Source: a virus
IMG/VR virus record: IMGVR_UViG_3300042905_001849
Location: 1-43,568 of that record
Length of the DNA: 43,568 bases
Reading direction: 5' to 3' (one strand)
Shown here: in pieces, positions 14,607 to 21,381 of the stretch
How the letters are laid out: each line of letters opens with the position of its first letter
Position numbering within the stretch: the stretch's first letter is position 1
The notes under the pieces: generated by a model
Databases searched by the model: none
Told to the model about the DNA's origin: nothing
What the model saw: only the letters and a program-made list of their open reading frames with translations
Position numbers and translations under genes: made by a program

Positions 14607-15542
14607 TCAACTTCGACCAATAGCGGCTTGGAGAGTGTGCGCCACGGTTTGTACTTCGGAAAGTAACTTCGCCGCATCCTCGCGGGTCAGTTGCAACGCC
14701 AGCAGTGTCGGCTTGTTCTTCGTCTGATTGCTCAACAGGTTGACCGCACGTTTGATCTGTGCCGCCACCGGGTACATCCTCGCCTTTGGTCCTGTTGTGT
14801 CCTGACATTCCTGTGTCGCCTTCTCAATAAGTGCCTTACGCTCCGCCAGTGTTCCAGCCTTTCGCACGCTCCGACACAATGACGCCAGCCTGTCATGGCT
14901 GCAGTTCGGGCTGGTGGCAAATTCATACAATGCCGGAAACACATCGCCATCATTCACCAACTCGCCGATGCTGACGCCGTCCGTGTTTCGCAGCTTGTTC
15001 GAGCATGGCAACCCCAGCTCCATTGCTCGCTGCCGGACCTTGTCCGTTCGCAGGGCTGCTGTGACCACATTGCTGCTGATTCCTGCCGTCCTTGCCGCAA
15101 CATCCACCGACTGCCCATGCTGCTGCACCAAATCAATGGCCTGTGCAATTCGGACCTCGCGTGATTCGCGTTTGCCGTTGACTGTGTTCAGCCGCTTCGC
15201 CAGTGTGGCTGCCTCAAACGCTCCGCACTCTACGACAATGGCAGGCACTGAGGCCGCACCGATCTTGACCGCAGCCTGCAGCCGATGATTGCCGCCAATA
15301 ACCTGCAGTTTCTTTTTGCCGTCAATTGCTGCCAGCACAATATGCGGGAACACATCACCGGCACGCATTGCGCACAGGTAATCGTCAACCAGTTCCGCGT
15401 CAATAGGCTTCTGCCGCGCCCCGTTTGGCGTCCGAGTGTCAATCTCGGTCTGAACTACGACCTCCCTCACGACGTGACTCAGGCCCATTTGTTGCATCAT
15501 TGCAACGGCCTGCTCATCTGGTCGCCATTGTATCTGATCCAT
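14607..15542 (-). CDS. ParB-like DNA-binding protein
   Basis: A 311-residue protein starting after a GGAGGTG site. Residues about 25-110 form the ParB/Srx N-terminal fold with the phosphate-binding box IGGNHRLQAA (82-91). A helix-turn-helix follows at about 135-155 (SVDVAARTAGISSNVVTAAL). The remaining C-terminal part is helical and basic. ParB-type proteins bind centromere-like sites or act as nucleases or transcription factors. The gene is preceded by a G-rich tetranucleotide repeat and a nested inverted repeat (15559-15670) that could be its target. No ParA partner is visible, which favours a regulatory, replication or nuclease role over partition. Confidence 0.8.
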   Translation of the reverse strand: MDQIQWRPDEQAVAMMQQMGLSHVVREVVVQTEIDTRTPNGARQKPIDAELVDDYLCAMRAGDVFPHIVLAAIDGKKKLQVIGGNHRLQAAVKIGAASVPAIVVECGAFEAATLAKRLNTVNGKRESREVRIAQAIDLVQQHGQSVDVAARTAGISSNVVTAALRTDKVRQRAMELGLPCSNKLRNTDGVSIGELVNDGDVFPALYEFATSPNCSHDRLASLCRSVRKAGTLAERKALIEKATQECQDTTGPKARMYPVAAQIKRAVNLLSNQTKNKPTLLALQLTREDAAKLLSEVQTVAHTLQAAIGRS

Positions 15543-15558
15543 GCCACACCTCCGCAAA

Positions 15559-15578
15559 CCAACCAACCAACCAACCAA
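15559..15578. repeat. Tetranucleotide repeat (CCAA)5, G-quadruplex-prone
   Basis: Five perfect copies of CCAA on the plus strand. On the coding (minus) strand this is GGTT repeated, giving five GG runs with two-base T spacers, flanked by GGG and GCGG. Such a strand can fold into a two-tier G-quadruplex. It sits 17 bases before the ParB-like start codon, in the untranslated leader. Confidence 0.8.
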
Positions 15579-15623
15579 ACCCGCAGCGCACCATACGCCG
15601 CTTGTGTGTATTCGTCCCCGGCC

Positions 15624-15670
15624 CTGCAGTCACCGGGAGTGGTCGCGAGGCTCGCGACTGCGGACTGCAG
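15624..15670. promoter_or_regulatory. Nested inverted repeat, possible parS or operator
   Basis: The inner palindrome GTCGCGAG-G-CTCGCGAC (15642-15658) has perfect eight-base arms around one base. It is nested in an outer pair CTGCAGT (15624-15630) and ACTGCAG (15664-15670). It has no adjacent T run on either strand, so it is not an intrinsic terminator. It lies in the 165-base gap upstream of the ParB-like gene, the only sizeable non-coding stretch in this operon. The gap otherwise holds the CCAA repeat and no convincing -35/-10 pair. Confidence 0.55.
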
Positions 15671-15707
15671 GACCAGGGGACCGGACAGCTTACGCCGCCC
15701 GAAGGGA

Positions 15708-15947
15708 TCATTTGTGCCGAAAGATTGCCTTTGCCCGTGGGCAGTAGTACTGTGATTTCTTGCCCGGATCAACAACCCGCACAACGCCGCTCCCCAGCGT
15801 TTCGAGGTCTTCCAGATCCCGACTGAATGCTCGTTCATATGCGTAGCCGAGTGTATTGCAGCACTCGCGTTTGGTGCGTTTGCCAGTGCAAAGAAACGCC
15901 TCAAGGCTCTTCAACCGCTCCACGATTTCCAACCGCTTGTCCATCAC
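15708..15947 (-). CDS. Small winged-helix-like protein
   Basis: A 79-residue basic protein with the order helix (RLEIVERLKSLEAFLCTG), turn, helix (KRTKRECCNTLGYAYERAFS), helix (RDLEDLETLGSG) and a beta pair (VVRVVDPGKKSQYYCP). That is the layout of a DeoR/HTH-11 type winged helix, so DNA binding is likely. Translation can start at GTG (overlapping the upstream stop as GTGA) or the ATG that follows. The 165-base intergenic region with inverted repeats comes next, so it may bind there; this is inference. Confidence 0.6.
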   Translation of the reverse strand: MMDKRLEIVERLKSLEAFLCTGKRTKRECCNTLGYAYERAFSRDLEDLETLGSGVVRVVDPGKKSQYYCPRAKAIFRHK

Positions 15948-16141
15948 TGGCCACGCCCTCCGTTTTGTCCTCTGACCGCCTGACGTTGTGGCTGCTTGCG
16001 GCTGCTGGTCACGATGCGGGCAAACCAGTCAAGCGCGAAAAACATCAGGACCAGCCCGAACACCCCGGCGAACGCACCGCACGTGAATCCGAATTGCACG
16101 TCGTGATTCCAGAGTAGTTGCCATTTTTGTTCGTTGCTCAT
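15944..16141 (-). CDS. Small single-pass membrane protein
   Basis: A 65-residue protein with a polar N-terminus (MSNEQKWQLLWNHDVQF) and one long hydrophobic span at about 18-42 (FTCGAFAGVFGLVLMFFALD, then WFARIV). A basic Gln/Arg-rich tail that would stay in the cytoplasm follows. It is ATGA-coupled to an even smaller membrane peptide upstream. Possible roles are membrane tether, superinfection exclusion or holin-like; none can be chosen. Confidence 0.55.
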   Translation of the reverse strand: MSNEQKWQLLWNHDVQFGFTCGAFAGVFGLVLMFFALDWFARIVTSSRKQPQRQAVRGQNGGRGQ

Positions 16142-16218
16142 CCCTCACCCCCGATCTGACTTGCAGCCGCCCACGCAAACGCCACCGCAATCAGGCATCC
16201 CACGATATCCTCAATCAT
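16138..16218 (-). CDS. 26-residue membrane peptide
   Basis: A 26-residue peptide with an ATG preceded by GGGAGGA at nine bases. Its stop overlaps the next start by ATGA. Residues 4-20 are hydrophobic (DIVGCLIAVAFAWAAAS), enough for one membrane helix. Tight coupling to the 65-residue membrane protein suggests the two act together or that this peptide mainly sets translation of the next gene. Confidence 0.45.
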   Translation of the reverse strand: MIEDIVGCLIAVAFAWAAASQIGGEG

Positions 16219-16234
16219 TGGTCATTCCTCCCGC

Positions 16235-16263
16235 AAAAGGCCCCGCCGCACTCGCAGCGGGGC
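16235..16263 (-). terminator. Intrinsic terminator after the 81-residue gene
   Basis: The minus strand shows ten-base arms (16240-16249 and 16254-16263, one mismatched pair) around a four-base loop, followed by four T. It lies 16 bases past the stop of the gene at 16279-16524 and would end that transcript, at least in part. Confidence 0.7.
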
Positions 16264-16278
16264 TGTGTTGTTGTTGAA

Positions 16279-16524
16279 TCACTTTGCGTCTGGCGTGCGG
16301 TCTGCCCAATGGCCGGAAATCGTCCGATTGTGCTGACCCCAGACAATCACCCGATAACCGCCACTGCTGCCACCGTAGGGCTTCATTCCGGCCTGATATT
16401 CTGCCGTCAGCTTCTTCGCGATCTTGCGGGCCGTCTCAAGGCTGCCGCTCGTGCGTGCGACGTGCACCGTGTCACCAGACTGATACATTCCCTGTGTCGG
16501 AATAACTGCGTATGCGTTCTTCAT
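16279..16524 (-). CDS. Unknown 81-residue protein
   Basis: A compact protein with strand-helix-strand order: AYAVIPTQGMYQSGDTVHVA, then the helical SLETARKIAKKLTAEYQAG, then a Gly-rich turn and GYRVIVWGQHNRTIS. Its leader (TTGAGGGATCAGGACA before ATG) closely matches that of the 40-residue gene at 24393-24515, and both genes have a GC-rich hairpin on either side. The leader also holds CAGGACA next to the start, a possible GGA site for the phage CsrA. Function unknown. Confidence 0.65.
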   Translation of the reverse strand: MKNAYAVIPTQGMYQSGDTVHVARTSGSLETARKIAKKLTAEYQAGMKPYGGSSGGYRVIVWGQHNRTISGHWADRTPDAK

Positions 16525-16550
16525 TGTCCTGATCCCTCAATGATTGCCAG

Positions 16551-16577
16551 AGAAACCCGCCACACTGTGCAGCGGGT
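16551..16577 (-). terminator. GC hairpin after the 88-residue gene
   Basis: Six-base arms (16555-16560 and 16572-16577) enclose a loop that has its own CAC/GTG pairing. On the minus strand they are followed by TTCTCT, a weak U-rich tract. It lies 15 bases past the stop of 16593-16859. A weak terminator or processing hairpin. Confidence 0.5.
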
Positions 16578-16592
16578 GTTGTGTGTGTGAAA

Positions 16593-16859
16593 TCAGCAGC
16601 CGCCAAACTCGACAACGCTCAGGCGGAATGCTTCGCCCTTGTCCGTCTTGCCCCACACATCGTAAGTGCATTCACCGTCGGCGTCTTCGACGCTCGCATT
16701 GGCTGCGTAGTCGATTTCGTCGATCCCTGTCAGCGCGTCTTCCATCCAGTCCAGATTGCCGGATGCTTCGACTCGCACGCGAACCTCAACCGTGCGGTCT
16801 TCGCTGATGCTGGTTGCGATTGCTGCGGACATCTTTGCGGCTCGTGTCGTCATCGTCAT
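16593..16859 (-). CDS. Acidic small protein, first gene of promoter 1 unit
   Basis: An 88-residue acidic protein. Two ATG codons lie six bases apart (16859 and 16853); the second has the better spacing from GGGAGA. The sequence has a helical Ala-rich start, then a strand-rich domain (VEVRVRVEASGNLDWMEDAL, ECTYDVWGKTDKGEAFRLSV). It is the only gene between promoter 1 and the hairpin at 16551-16577, so it forms a near-monocistronic unit. Small acidic early phage proteins often block host enzymes; that is only a possibility. Confidence 0.65.
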   Translation of the reverse strand: MTMTTRAAKMSAAIATSISEDRTVEVRVRVEASGNLDWMEDALTGIDEIDYAANASVEDADGECTYDVWGKTDKGEAFRLSVVEFGGC

Positions 16860-16883
16860 TCTCCCAGTTTTTTTGTGTCGCTT

Positions 16884-16899
16884 GCAACCCCTTAGTTGC
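16884..16899 (-). promoter_or_regulatory. Leader hairpin 1 with UAAGGG loop
   Basis: In the 5' leader of the 16593-16859 gene, GCAAC and GUUGC pair perfectly around the six-base loop UAAGGG. The same position of the other two leaders holds the same loop type on a different stem sequence, so the stem is conserved by pairing, not by sequence. Confidence 0.65.
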
Positions 16900-16911
16900 T
16901 CGCATGGGTAC

Positions 16912-16939
16912 AGTCTACACTATCGGCACGGTGTGTCAA
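16912..16939 (-). promoter_or_regulatory. Promoter 1 of the repeated family
   Basis: On the minus strand: -35 TTGACA (16939-16934), a 16-base spacer ending in the invariant GTGCCGATAGTG, and -10 TAGACT (16917-16912). The invariant 12-mer recurs in promoters 2 and 3 and is longer than expected by chance, so it may be an operator or activator site overlapping the spacer. It lies in the 145-base gap after the cytosine methyltransferase gene. Confidence 0.75.
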
Positions 16940-17004
16940 CCCCATTCAGACAAATTTGGAAGAATTTTCAGAACAGCACCCCCTGCCGCAGTCGTTCGGC
17001 TGCG

Positions 17005-17748
17005 TCAAATCTCGCCCTGCTGCTCAACGATGCGTCGTCCAATCCACTCAGCCACCTGTGGGACTACGGCGTTTCCGAGTCCTCGCAGTCGGTCCACCCT
17101 GGAGGGAATCCCATCAGATATTCCACCACTGTGACCGGCGGGTACACCAGATTCCACAACTGCCGAAAGTAGTCGCGTAAATTGTTCATTGGACCACGTT
17201 TCAGCCGTTTTTGCGACCTTCCCGCGCCTTTGCCGTCGCAGGCGTTTGGCGTCGGTGTGGTAGGCTGTGATAAACATTCTCTCGCGTAGGTGATGGTTGC
17301 CAAACTGCGCCGCGAATATGCAATCCCATTCCGCATCATACCCGATCGCGGCCAACGTCCCGAGAACTCTGTCCAGCCCCCGAGTAAGCAGCGCTGCCAC
17401 GTTCTCCAGCACCACGACTCTGGGCTGCAATTCTCGAACCACGCGAACGGCTTCGAAGAACAATCCGGACCGTTCGCCCTCAAGTCCTGCCCCGAGTCCG
17501 GCGTAGGAAATATCCTGACACGGGAACCCGCCGCAGACAACATCGACGGGCTGCAGGTTGTGTGCCCCACACTGCCGGATGTCTCGTTCTCTGTGAACTG
17601 CTGGCCAATGTTTTGCGAGCACTCTGTTGGCGTAATCGTCAATTTCCACCTGCCATTTGCAGACCATTCCAGCCCGCTCGAAACCCAAATCAAATCCGCC
17701 GATGCCTGCAAACAGGCTCCCGAATGTCAGCGATTGCCCGTCGCTCAC
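17005..17748 (-). CDS. dcm: C5-cytosine DNA methyltransferase
   Basis: A 247-residue protein with a GTG start four bases after the preceding stop. Motifs in order: I FAGIGGF (13-19, SAM binding), IV PCQ (76-78, catalytic Cys77), VI ENV (115-117), VIII QFGNHHLRERMFI (148-160) and X GLGNAVVPQV (233-242). It transfers methyl from SAM to cytosine C5 in a specific site. The target recognition stretch between VIII and IX is only about 70 residues, making the enzyme short for the family. No cognate restriction enzyme is present, so it is an orphan, probably protecting phage DNA from host restriction. Confidence 0.95.
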   Translation of the reverse strand: MSDGQSLTFGSLFAGIGGFDLGFERAGMVCKWQVEIDDYANRVLAKHWPAVHRERDIRQCGAHNLQPVDVVCGGFPCQDISYAGLGAGLEGERSGLFFEAVRVVRELQPRVVVLENVAALLTRGLDRVLGTLAAIGYDAEWDCIFAAQFGNHHLRERMFITAYHTDAKRLRRQRRGKVAKTAETWSNEQFTRLLSAVVESGVPAGHSGGISDGIPSRVDRLRGLGNAVVPQVAEWIGRRIVEQQGEI

Positions 17749-17751
17749 TGC

Positions 17752-17958
17752 TCAAATCTCCTCGCCTGTCAGGTTGTGGATTTCGATTTTGCTACTGCTC
17801 TGTGCCAGATGCAGCATCCCCGCAATGATCTGGTCCACGGTGTTCGCCGCCTCCTTCGCCGACGAAAATTTACGCGAGCGATACACAGGCGAGCTACCTC
17901 GCATCAGTCGCCACTGATAGAACCCGACGCCTGTTTTCACAATCTCAAAACGTATCAC
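17752..17958 (-). CDS. DUF1508 (YegP-like) small protein
   Basis: A 68-residue protein with one YegP-type unit: FEIVKTGVGFYQWRLMRGS, then PVYRSRKFSSAKEAANTVDQ, matching the family's 'FEIYK...WRWRL...SE.Y.SK..A..GI' pattern. These are small strand-strand-helix domains of unknown biochemistry, found in bacteria and phages. The GTG start overlaps the stop of the truncated methyltransferase as GTGA. Confidence in the family is moderate because the domain is short. Confidence 0.65.
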   Translation of the reverse strand: MIRFEIVKTGVGFYQWRLMRGSSPVYRSRKFSSAKEAANTVDQIIAGMLHLAQSSSKIEIHNLTGEEI

Positions 17959-18083
17959 CGTGTCCTCCGAATCTGAAACGTATTCACGATTGCGTGCACG
18001 GACTCATCCGGCAACCCCGCCATCACCTCCCTGCAGTCCCCGTGGTACAGCGTGACGCCGTCCTGCTCGAAGTATGGTGTCAT
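17955..18083 (-). pseudogene. Truncated N-terminus of a DNA amino-methyltransferase
   Basis: A 42-residue frame that starts exactly like N4/N6 DNA methyltransferases of the DPPY class: YFEQDGVTLYHGDCREVMAG, then LPDESVHAIV. In intact enzymes that last phrase is followed at once by the catalytic TDPPY; here it is replaced by NTFQIRRTR and a stop. The catalytic motif, the SAM-binding motif and the target domain are missing. It still has an ATGA overlap with the upstream gene and a GTGA overlap with the next, so the reading frame has been kept, perhaps only for translational coupling. Confidence 0.7.
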
Positions 18084-18268
18084 TGTTGTGGCCTCAGCAT
18101 TTGTGCCGCCGAATACTCACTCACACCTTCGCATGTCCTCACGTAATGCCGCACCGGATGTCCTGGTTTTACATGCACGCCGACGATAACGCCGCGATAC
18201 CATGCATTGTGCCACCAGACCTCAACCGCTTCACCCCTTGCGTACTCGATCACGTTCCAATTCATCAC
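18080..18268 (-). CDS. Small beta-rich protein (SH3-like pattern)
   Basis: A 62-residue protein (61 from the ATG) reading like a small barrel: VIEYARGEAVEVWWHNAWYR, GVIVGVHVKPGHPVRHYVR, then CEGVSEYSAAQMLRP. The 'V.VWW...WYRG.I.GV' pattern is seen in small SH3-like or Tudor-like domains. Start is either GTG overlapping the upstream stop or the adjacent ATG. Function unknown. Confidence 0.55.
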   Translation of the reverse strand: MMNWNVIEYARGEAVEVWWHNAWYRGVIVGVHVKPGHPVRHYVRTCEGVSEYSAAQMLRPQQ

Positions 18269-18477
18269 TCACCCCCATACGGTTTGCATTCCGACCGCAG
18301 CACAACCACACCAGACGTTGCATCGACAATCTGCCACCACTCGATTCCCACTGCCTGCACGGCCTCTGTGGCTGCAGCCTTCGCCGCATCCAGCGTCGGA
18401 TAAATGCCCAGCAGATCATTCATGCCGCCGGATGGGTAGTACACCTCACCGCCAAATAACCAGTGCCAGCCTGTCAT
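18265..18477 (-). CDS. Unknown 70-residue protein
   Basis: A compact protein: WHWLFGGEVYYPSGGMNDLL, a helical stretch TLDAAKAAATEAVQAVGIEW, then a strand pair (WWQIVDATSGVVVLRSEC). It is ATGA-coupled to the helical gene before it. The strand-helix-strand layout resembles other small proteins of this operon (for example 16279-16524), which hints at repeated use of one small fold. No family recognised. Confidence 0.6.
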   Translation of the reverse strand: MTGWHWLFGGEVYYPSGGMNDLLGIYPTLDAAKAAATEAVQAVGIEWWQIVDATSGVVVLRSECKPYGGE

Positions 18478-18680
18478 TGTTTCACCCCCTCCAACGTGAC
18501 GATGGCTGTTTTCAGCGCGTTGCGCGTAAGCTGAATGCGATTCAGCACACCTCGCAAAAACGCCTCCAGCCCACCCTCACCGAATTCAGCGTCGTGCTCC
18601 TCTGGTGTACTCTGCTGCATCGCTCCTGCAATCATTTGCAACATTCGCTGTTCAGCCGCATTCAAATCGCTCGTTCTCAT
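18474..18680 (-). CDS. Small helical protein
   Basis: A 68-residue protein starting at the ATG that overlaps the upstream stop (ATGA). It is all helical, amphipathic and acidic (DLNAAEQRMLQMIAGAMQQS, EAFLRGVLNRIQLTRNALKT). No domain recognised. Confidence 0.6.
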   Translation of the reverse strand: MRTSDLNAAEQRMLQMIAGAMQQSTPEEHDAEFGEGGLEAFLRGVLNRIQLTRNALKTAIVTLEGVKQ

Positions 18681-19885
18681 TCCTTCACCCTCCAAGCAAT
18701 GACATCATCGTACCTACCCGTTGACTCCCGCCAGTCCTCGATGGTCCATCCATCCCGCCGCAGCGAGTCTACGCTGTCCTGCGTCTGGATGTCCTCGATC
18801 ACGTACACGCCGCCGGGTCTCAACCGACGCCCCATGACCTCAGCAGTTGCCGTGTAGTCGTAGTACAGGTGTGACCCATCGTCGATGATCAGATCCAGCA
18901 CTGGCACCGCTCGGGCAATCGTTCGCGCATCCTCCGGCATGACGCCAAACATCACAGCAGGCCCGCAGTGACTCTGTGACACGTCTCGGTCTACTCCATA
19001 CACATCTGTCACACCAGCAGCCTGCCAAGCCCTCAGACTGGCCCCGCGATATACCCCAATCTCCAGCACTGCCGTCGGTCGCAGCCGGGCAAACAGCTCG
19101 TCATAGAATGACCCGTAATTGTGCGTAGAGACTTTGTCGGACCCGTAGACGCTCAGCCACTGACTGACACGCATTCCCCGCGCCCGTTGTCCGTGCTCGC
19201 GATAGTCTGCAGATGCCTGCCCGCTTGGTGCAATCGCTGCATCGACCGCCGCCAGATCCACCGGCCACGCATCCGGCTGCCAATTGCCCGCAGGGGTGCC
19301 CCTGTACTTCGGCAGCGTGCTGGTCTCAGCGTCCCCGTGGCGTACCCAGATCCAGCCAGGCTTGAGCGATGCTCGGACACTCCGCCATTCCCGCTGAATC
19401 ACAGCATGCGCTTTGTGGTGTGGGTCAATGCCCCGAGACGTGCTCAGTGTCAGATATTGATTCCCCTTGTGCTCCAAGCGGAACATCTGCCCGCGCCAAT
19501 ACACCAGGCCAACAGGCCAGATAATCGCCCGCTCGCGGTGCACCATTCCGCAGTGATGAACGATCTCGCAGAAGTCAGCGCGCAACACGTCATCATCATC
19601 AACACGCCCGATGATGCAGTGCCCTTCCGGGATCTGCCAGCTCTCGCCGTACAGCTGCCACGTGTCCCGATACAGCACAACGCAATCGCAGCCAGTGCCA
19701 GCGTATCCTGCCAGTCGTTCCTGCAGGTGCACGTCATCTGCAGAGACCACGATGTGCAGCGTGGGCTTTCGCGTCTGCGCTGCCAGACTCGGCAGCAGTG
19801 TGGCTCGGCTGATCTCAAGGCGCCTCAAAGACAACACCGGGTCCGTGTAATGGGACATGATGCAGAGAATGTGGGGACTGGTCAT
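18677..19885 (-). CDS. Glycosyltransferase-methyltransferase fusion
   Basis: A 402-residue two-domain protein. Residues 1-235 resemble rhamnosyltransferase-like/GT-A enzymes: LCIMSHYTDPVLSLRRLEIS, LLPSLAAQTRKPTLHIVVSA, and the acidic metal/nucleotide site IGRVDDDDVLRADF (DDDD 96-99). Residues about 240-402 are a class I SAM-dependent methyltransferase: motif I VLEIGVYRGAS (273-283), the acidic end of strand 2 YGVDRD (296-301), DLIIDDGSH (331-339) and LRPGGVYVIEDI. Such fusions build and cap glycans by O-methylation. In a phage it may decorate virion or host surface sugars, or hydroxylated DNA bases. ATGA-coupled on both sides. Confidence 0.8.
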   Translation of the reverse strand: MTSPHILCIMSHYTDPVLSLRRLEISRATLLPSLAAQTRKPTLHIVVSADDVHLQERLAGYAGTGCDCVVLYRDTWQLYGESWQIPEGHCIIGRVDDDDVLRADFCEIVHHCGMVHRERAIIWPVGLVYWRGQMFRLEHKGNQYLTLSTSRGIDPHHKAHAVIQREWRSVRASLKPGWIWVRHGDAETSTLPKYRGTPAGNWQPDAWPVDLAAVDAAIAPSGQASADYREHGQRARGMRVSQWLSVYGSDKVSTHNYGSFYDELFARLRPTAVLEIGVYRGASLRAWQAAGVTDVYGVDRDVSQSHCGPAVMFGVMPEDARTIARAVPVLDLIIDDGSHLYYDYTATAEVMGRRLRPGGVYVIEDIQTQDSVDSLRRDGWTIEDWRESTGRYDDVIAWRVKE

Positions 19886-20142
19886 AGAACGTCCCCTCCC
19901 AACAGAGTCTCAATCGCACCGTCCACGTCCTGCGATGGCACTGCGTATGACTCCTCTTCATCGTCCTCGTGCATCAGCATGATCCGCTCAGCGTTCTCTA
20001 GCGTGTCGGCCACTTGAATCGCAGCCTTTGCCACGCCGATCAGCGTCTTCAAATCGGCGATGAATTCGGGAGGGTAATGCGGTTGCCAGTGCTCCGCCCA
20101 CTGCTCCAGACGTTCAATCGTTTTTGCCAGTTCGTCAGTCAT
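19882..20142 (-). CDS. Small acidic helical protein
   Basis: An 86-residue protein, helical in the first half (ELAKTIERLEQWAEHWQPHY, PPEFIADLKTLIGVAKAAIQ) with a very acidic centre (HEDDEEES). Coupled by ATGA to neighbours on both sides. No family recognised. Confidence 0.6.
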   Translation of the reverse strand: MTDELAKTIERLEQWAEHWQPHYPPEFIADLKTLIGVAKAAIQVADTLENAERIMLMHEDDEEESYAVPSQDVDGAIETLLGGDVL

Positions 20143-20363
20143 GTTTGCCCCTCCTGCAAAATCTGAATCGCCTTAACCACGTCGTCAAATCTCAGCCAAC
20201 TGCCGTCTGCATAAGGCACCATTATTTCTGGCCGAAACGCCTTTGTTCCGCAGTTGTACCGCTGTGCCCGCTGCAGCACCTGCAGTGCCCGCTGGATGCG
20301 GTCCTCACGCCTGCCGATCATAGATGATGCCTCGCTTAACGCCCGCTGTGTTGAGTCACTCAT
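20139..20363 (-). CDS. Small helical protein
   Basis: A 74-residue protein; the ATG chosen overlaps the upstream stop (ATGA). It is mostly helical (ALSEASSMIGRREDRIQRAL, QVLQRAQRYN) with the segment MVPYADGSWLRFDDVVKAIQ near the C-terminus. No family recognised. Confidence 0.6.
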   Translation of the reverse strand: MSDSTQRALSEASSMIGRREDRIQRALQVLQRAQRYNCGTKAFRPEIMVPYADGSWLRFDDVVKAIQILQEGQT

Positions 20364-20947
20364 TCTGTCACCCTTTCCACATTCCAAACTGATTCCCCGA
20401 TACACCGCACAACAAACCGAATGCCGCGCTTTTTGAACCGCCATTTTGCCCGGACGATATCGCACCTTTCGACGCCCCGCACGACTGTACCCTGACCCGC
20501 TCGCAGACGCTCAACGGCCCGCATCACTCGCGACAATTCCGCCTCACGCCTGATCCTGATGGTTTTGTTTTTCGGCAGCTTCAAGACGGTCGGGACCGAA
20601 TCCCGCACGACCACGCGAAACCTGTACGGCCTTCGCAGCACCCGCGCCCACTCATTCAGCTTCACCACGCTTTTCTGCACGGCCACCGGATCACGCCCCG
20701 GAAACCTCCGGGACTTGCCGGTCTTCCACTCCGGACTGTCGGCAACCTCGACCGACTCGACCAGCCATACCCGCAGCCCGTCCGGCGTCCTCAGTGTCTT
20801 CAGCCGCAGCCCGTCGCTGCGTTCAGCGTTCAGGGTGCCCACGCCCCTGCGGATCTGGCGTTCCTCGCAGGACGGTACCGTCAGGAGTGTGGATTGCCCC
20901 AGCGTCAGATCCTGCAGGTTGTGACGTCTGATTGCCAACGGAATCAT
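20360..20947 (-). CDS. Basic protein of unknown function
   Basis: A 195-residue, strongly basic protein. The start overlaps the upstream stop by ATGA. The sequence is strand-rich and Arg/Lys/Val-heavy (SDGLRLKTLRTPDGLRVWLV, RPYRFRVVVRDSVPTVLKLP, RAKWRFKKRGIRFVVRCIGE). Such a charge suggests nucleic acid binding. It lies between two small unknown proteins in the long coupled operon. No motif identifies an enzyme. Confidence 0.6.
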   Translation of the reverse strand: MIPLAIRRHNLQDLTLGQSTLLTVPSCEERQIRRGVGTLNAERSDGLRLKTLRTPDGLRVWLVESVEVADSPEWKTGKSRRFPGRDPVAVQKSVVKLNEWARVLRRPYRFRVVVRDSVPTVLKLPKNKTIRIRREAELSRVMRAVERLRAGQGTVVRGVERCDIVRAKWRFKKRGIRFVVRCIGESVWNVERVTE

Positions 20948-21381
20948 CGCCCCGCCCTCCGCTCCAAATACTGCTCTCGTGCTGTGTCCGGATTCCACCC
21001 CAAACATTCATAGACCGCCCGCCAGCGTTCCTCATGTGTCTCCGGCGTGCAGTCCTCCGCAGCCTGCAGCACCTCGCCTAATCGCCTATACGCCTGCCAC
21101 TGCCGCAACGTCTGCCGCCAGAATGTCTCAACGACATGCAACCACTCGCCCAGCCCGCAATCGTAAAATGTGCAGTCATGGCGGAACACCGCCCGATATC
21201 TCGGATCGTACTGCACATGACTCGTGCACGCTCCGCTGATGACCTCGCCCGTAATGCGTCCGTTGCGGTCGACCTCCAGAAACCAATCTGACACCACCGG
21301 GATTGGCGGACAGTGCTCCAGCAGGTGCTCACGCTCACGCGCTGCAAAGGCCCTCAAGGACTCCAGTTGTTGCTCACTCAT
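20944..21381 (-). CDS. Unknown 145-residue protein
   Basis: An acidic, Trp- and Cys-containing protein. The first part is helical (LESLRAFAAREREHLLEHCP). The middle is beta (VVSDWFLEVDRNGRITGEVI, YRAVFRHDCTFYDCGLGEWL). The end is helical again (WRQTLRQWQAYRRLGEVLQA). Cys residues in the middle (HDCTFYDCG) could bind a metal. ATGA-coupled to the HD-domain gene before it. No family recognised. Confidence 0.6.
   Translation of the reverse strand: MSEQQLESLRAFAAREREHLLEHCPPIPVVSDWFLEVDRNGRITGEVISGACTSHVQYDPRYRAVFRHDCTFYDCGLGEWLHVVETFWRQTLRQWQAYRRLGEVLQAAEDCTPETHEERWRAVYECLGWNPDTAREQYLERRAGR

Noticed and set aside
17064-17711. A minus-strand frame of 215 residues in the methyltransferase gene
   Set aside because: The methyltransferase frame carries all family motifs; this one is an out-of-frame shadow.
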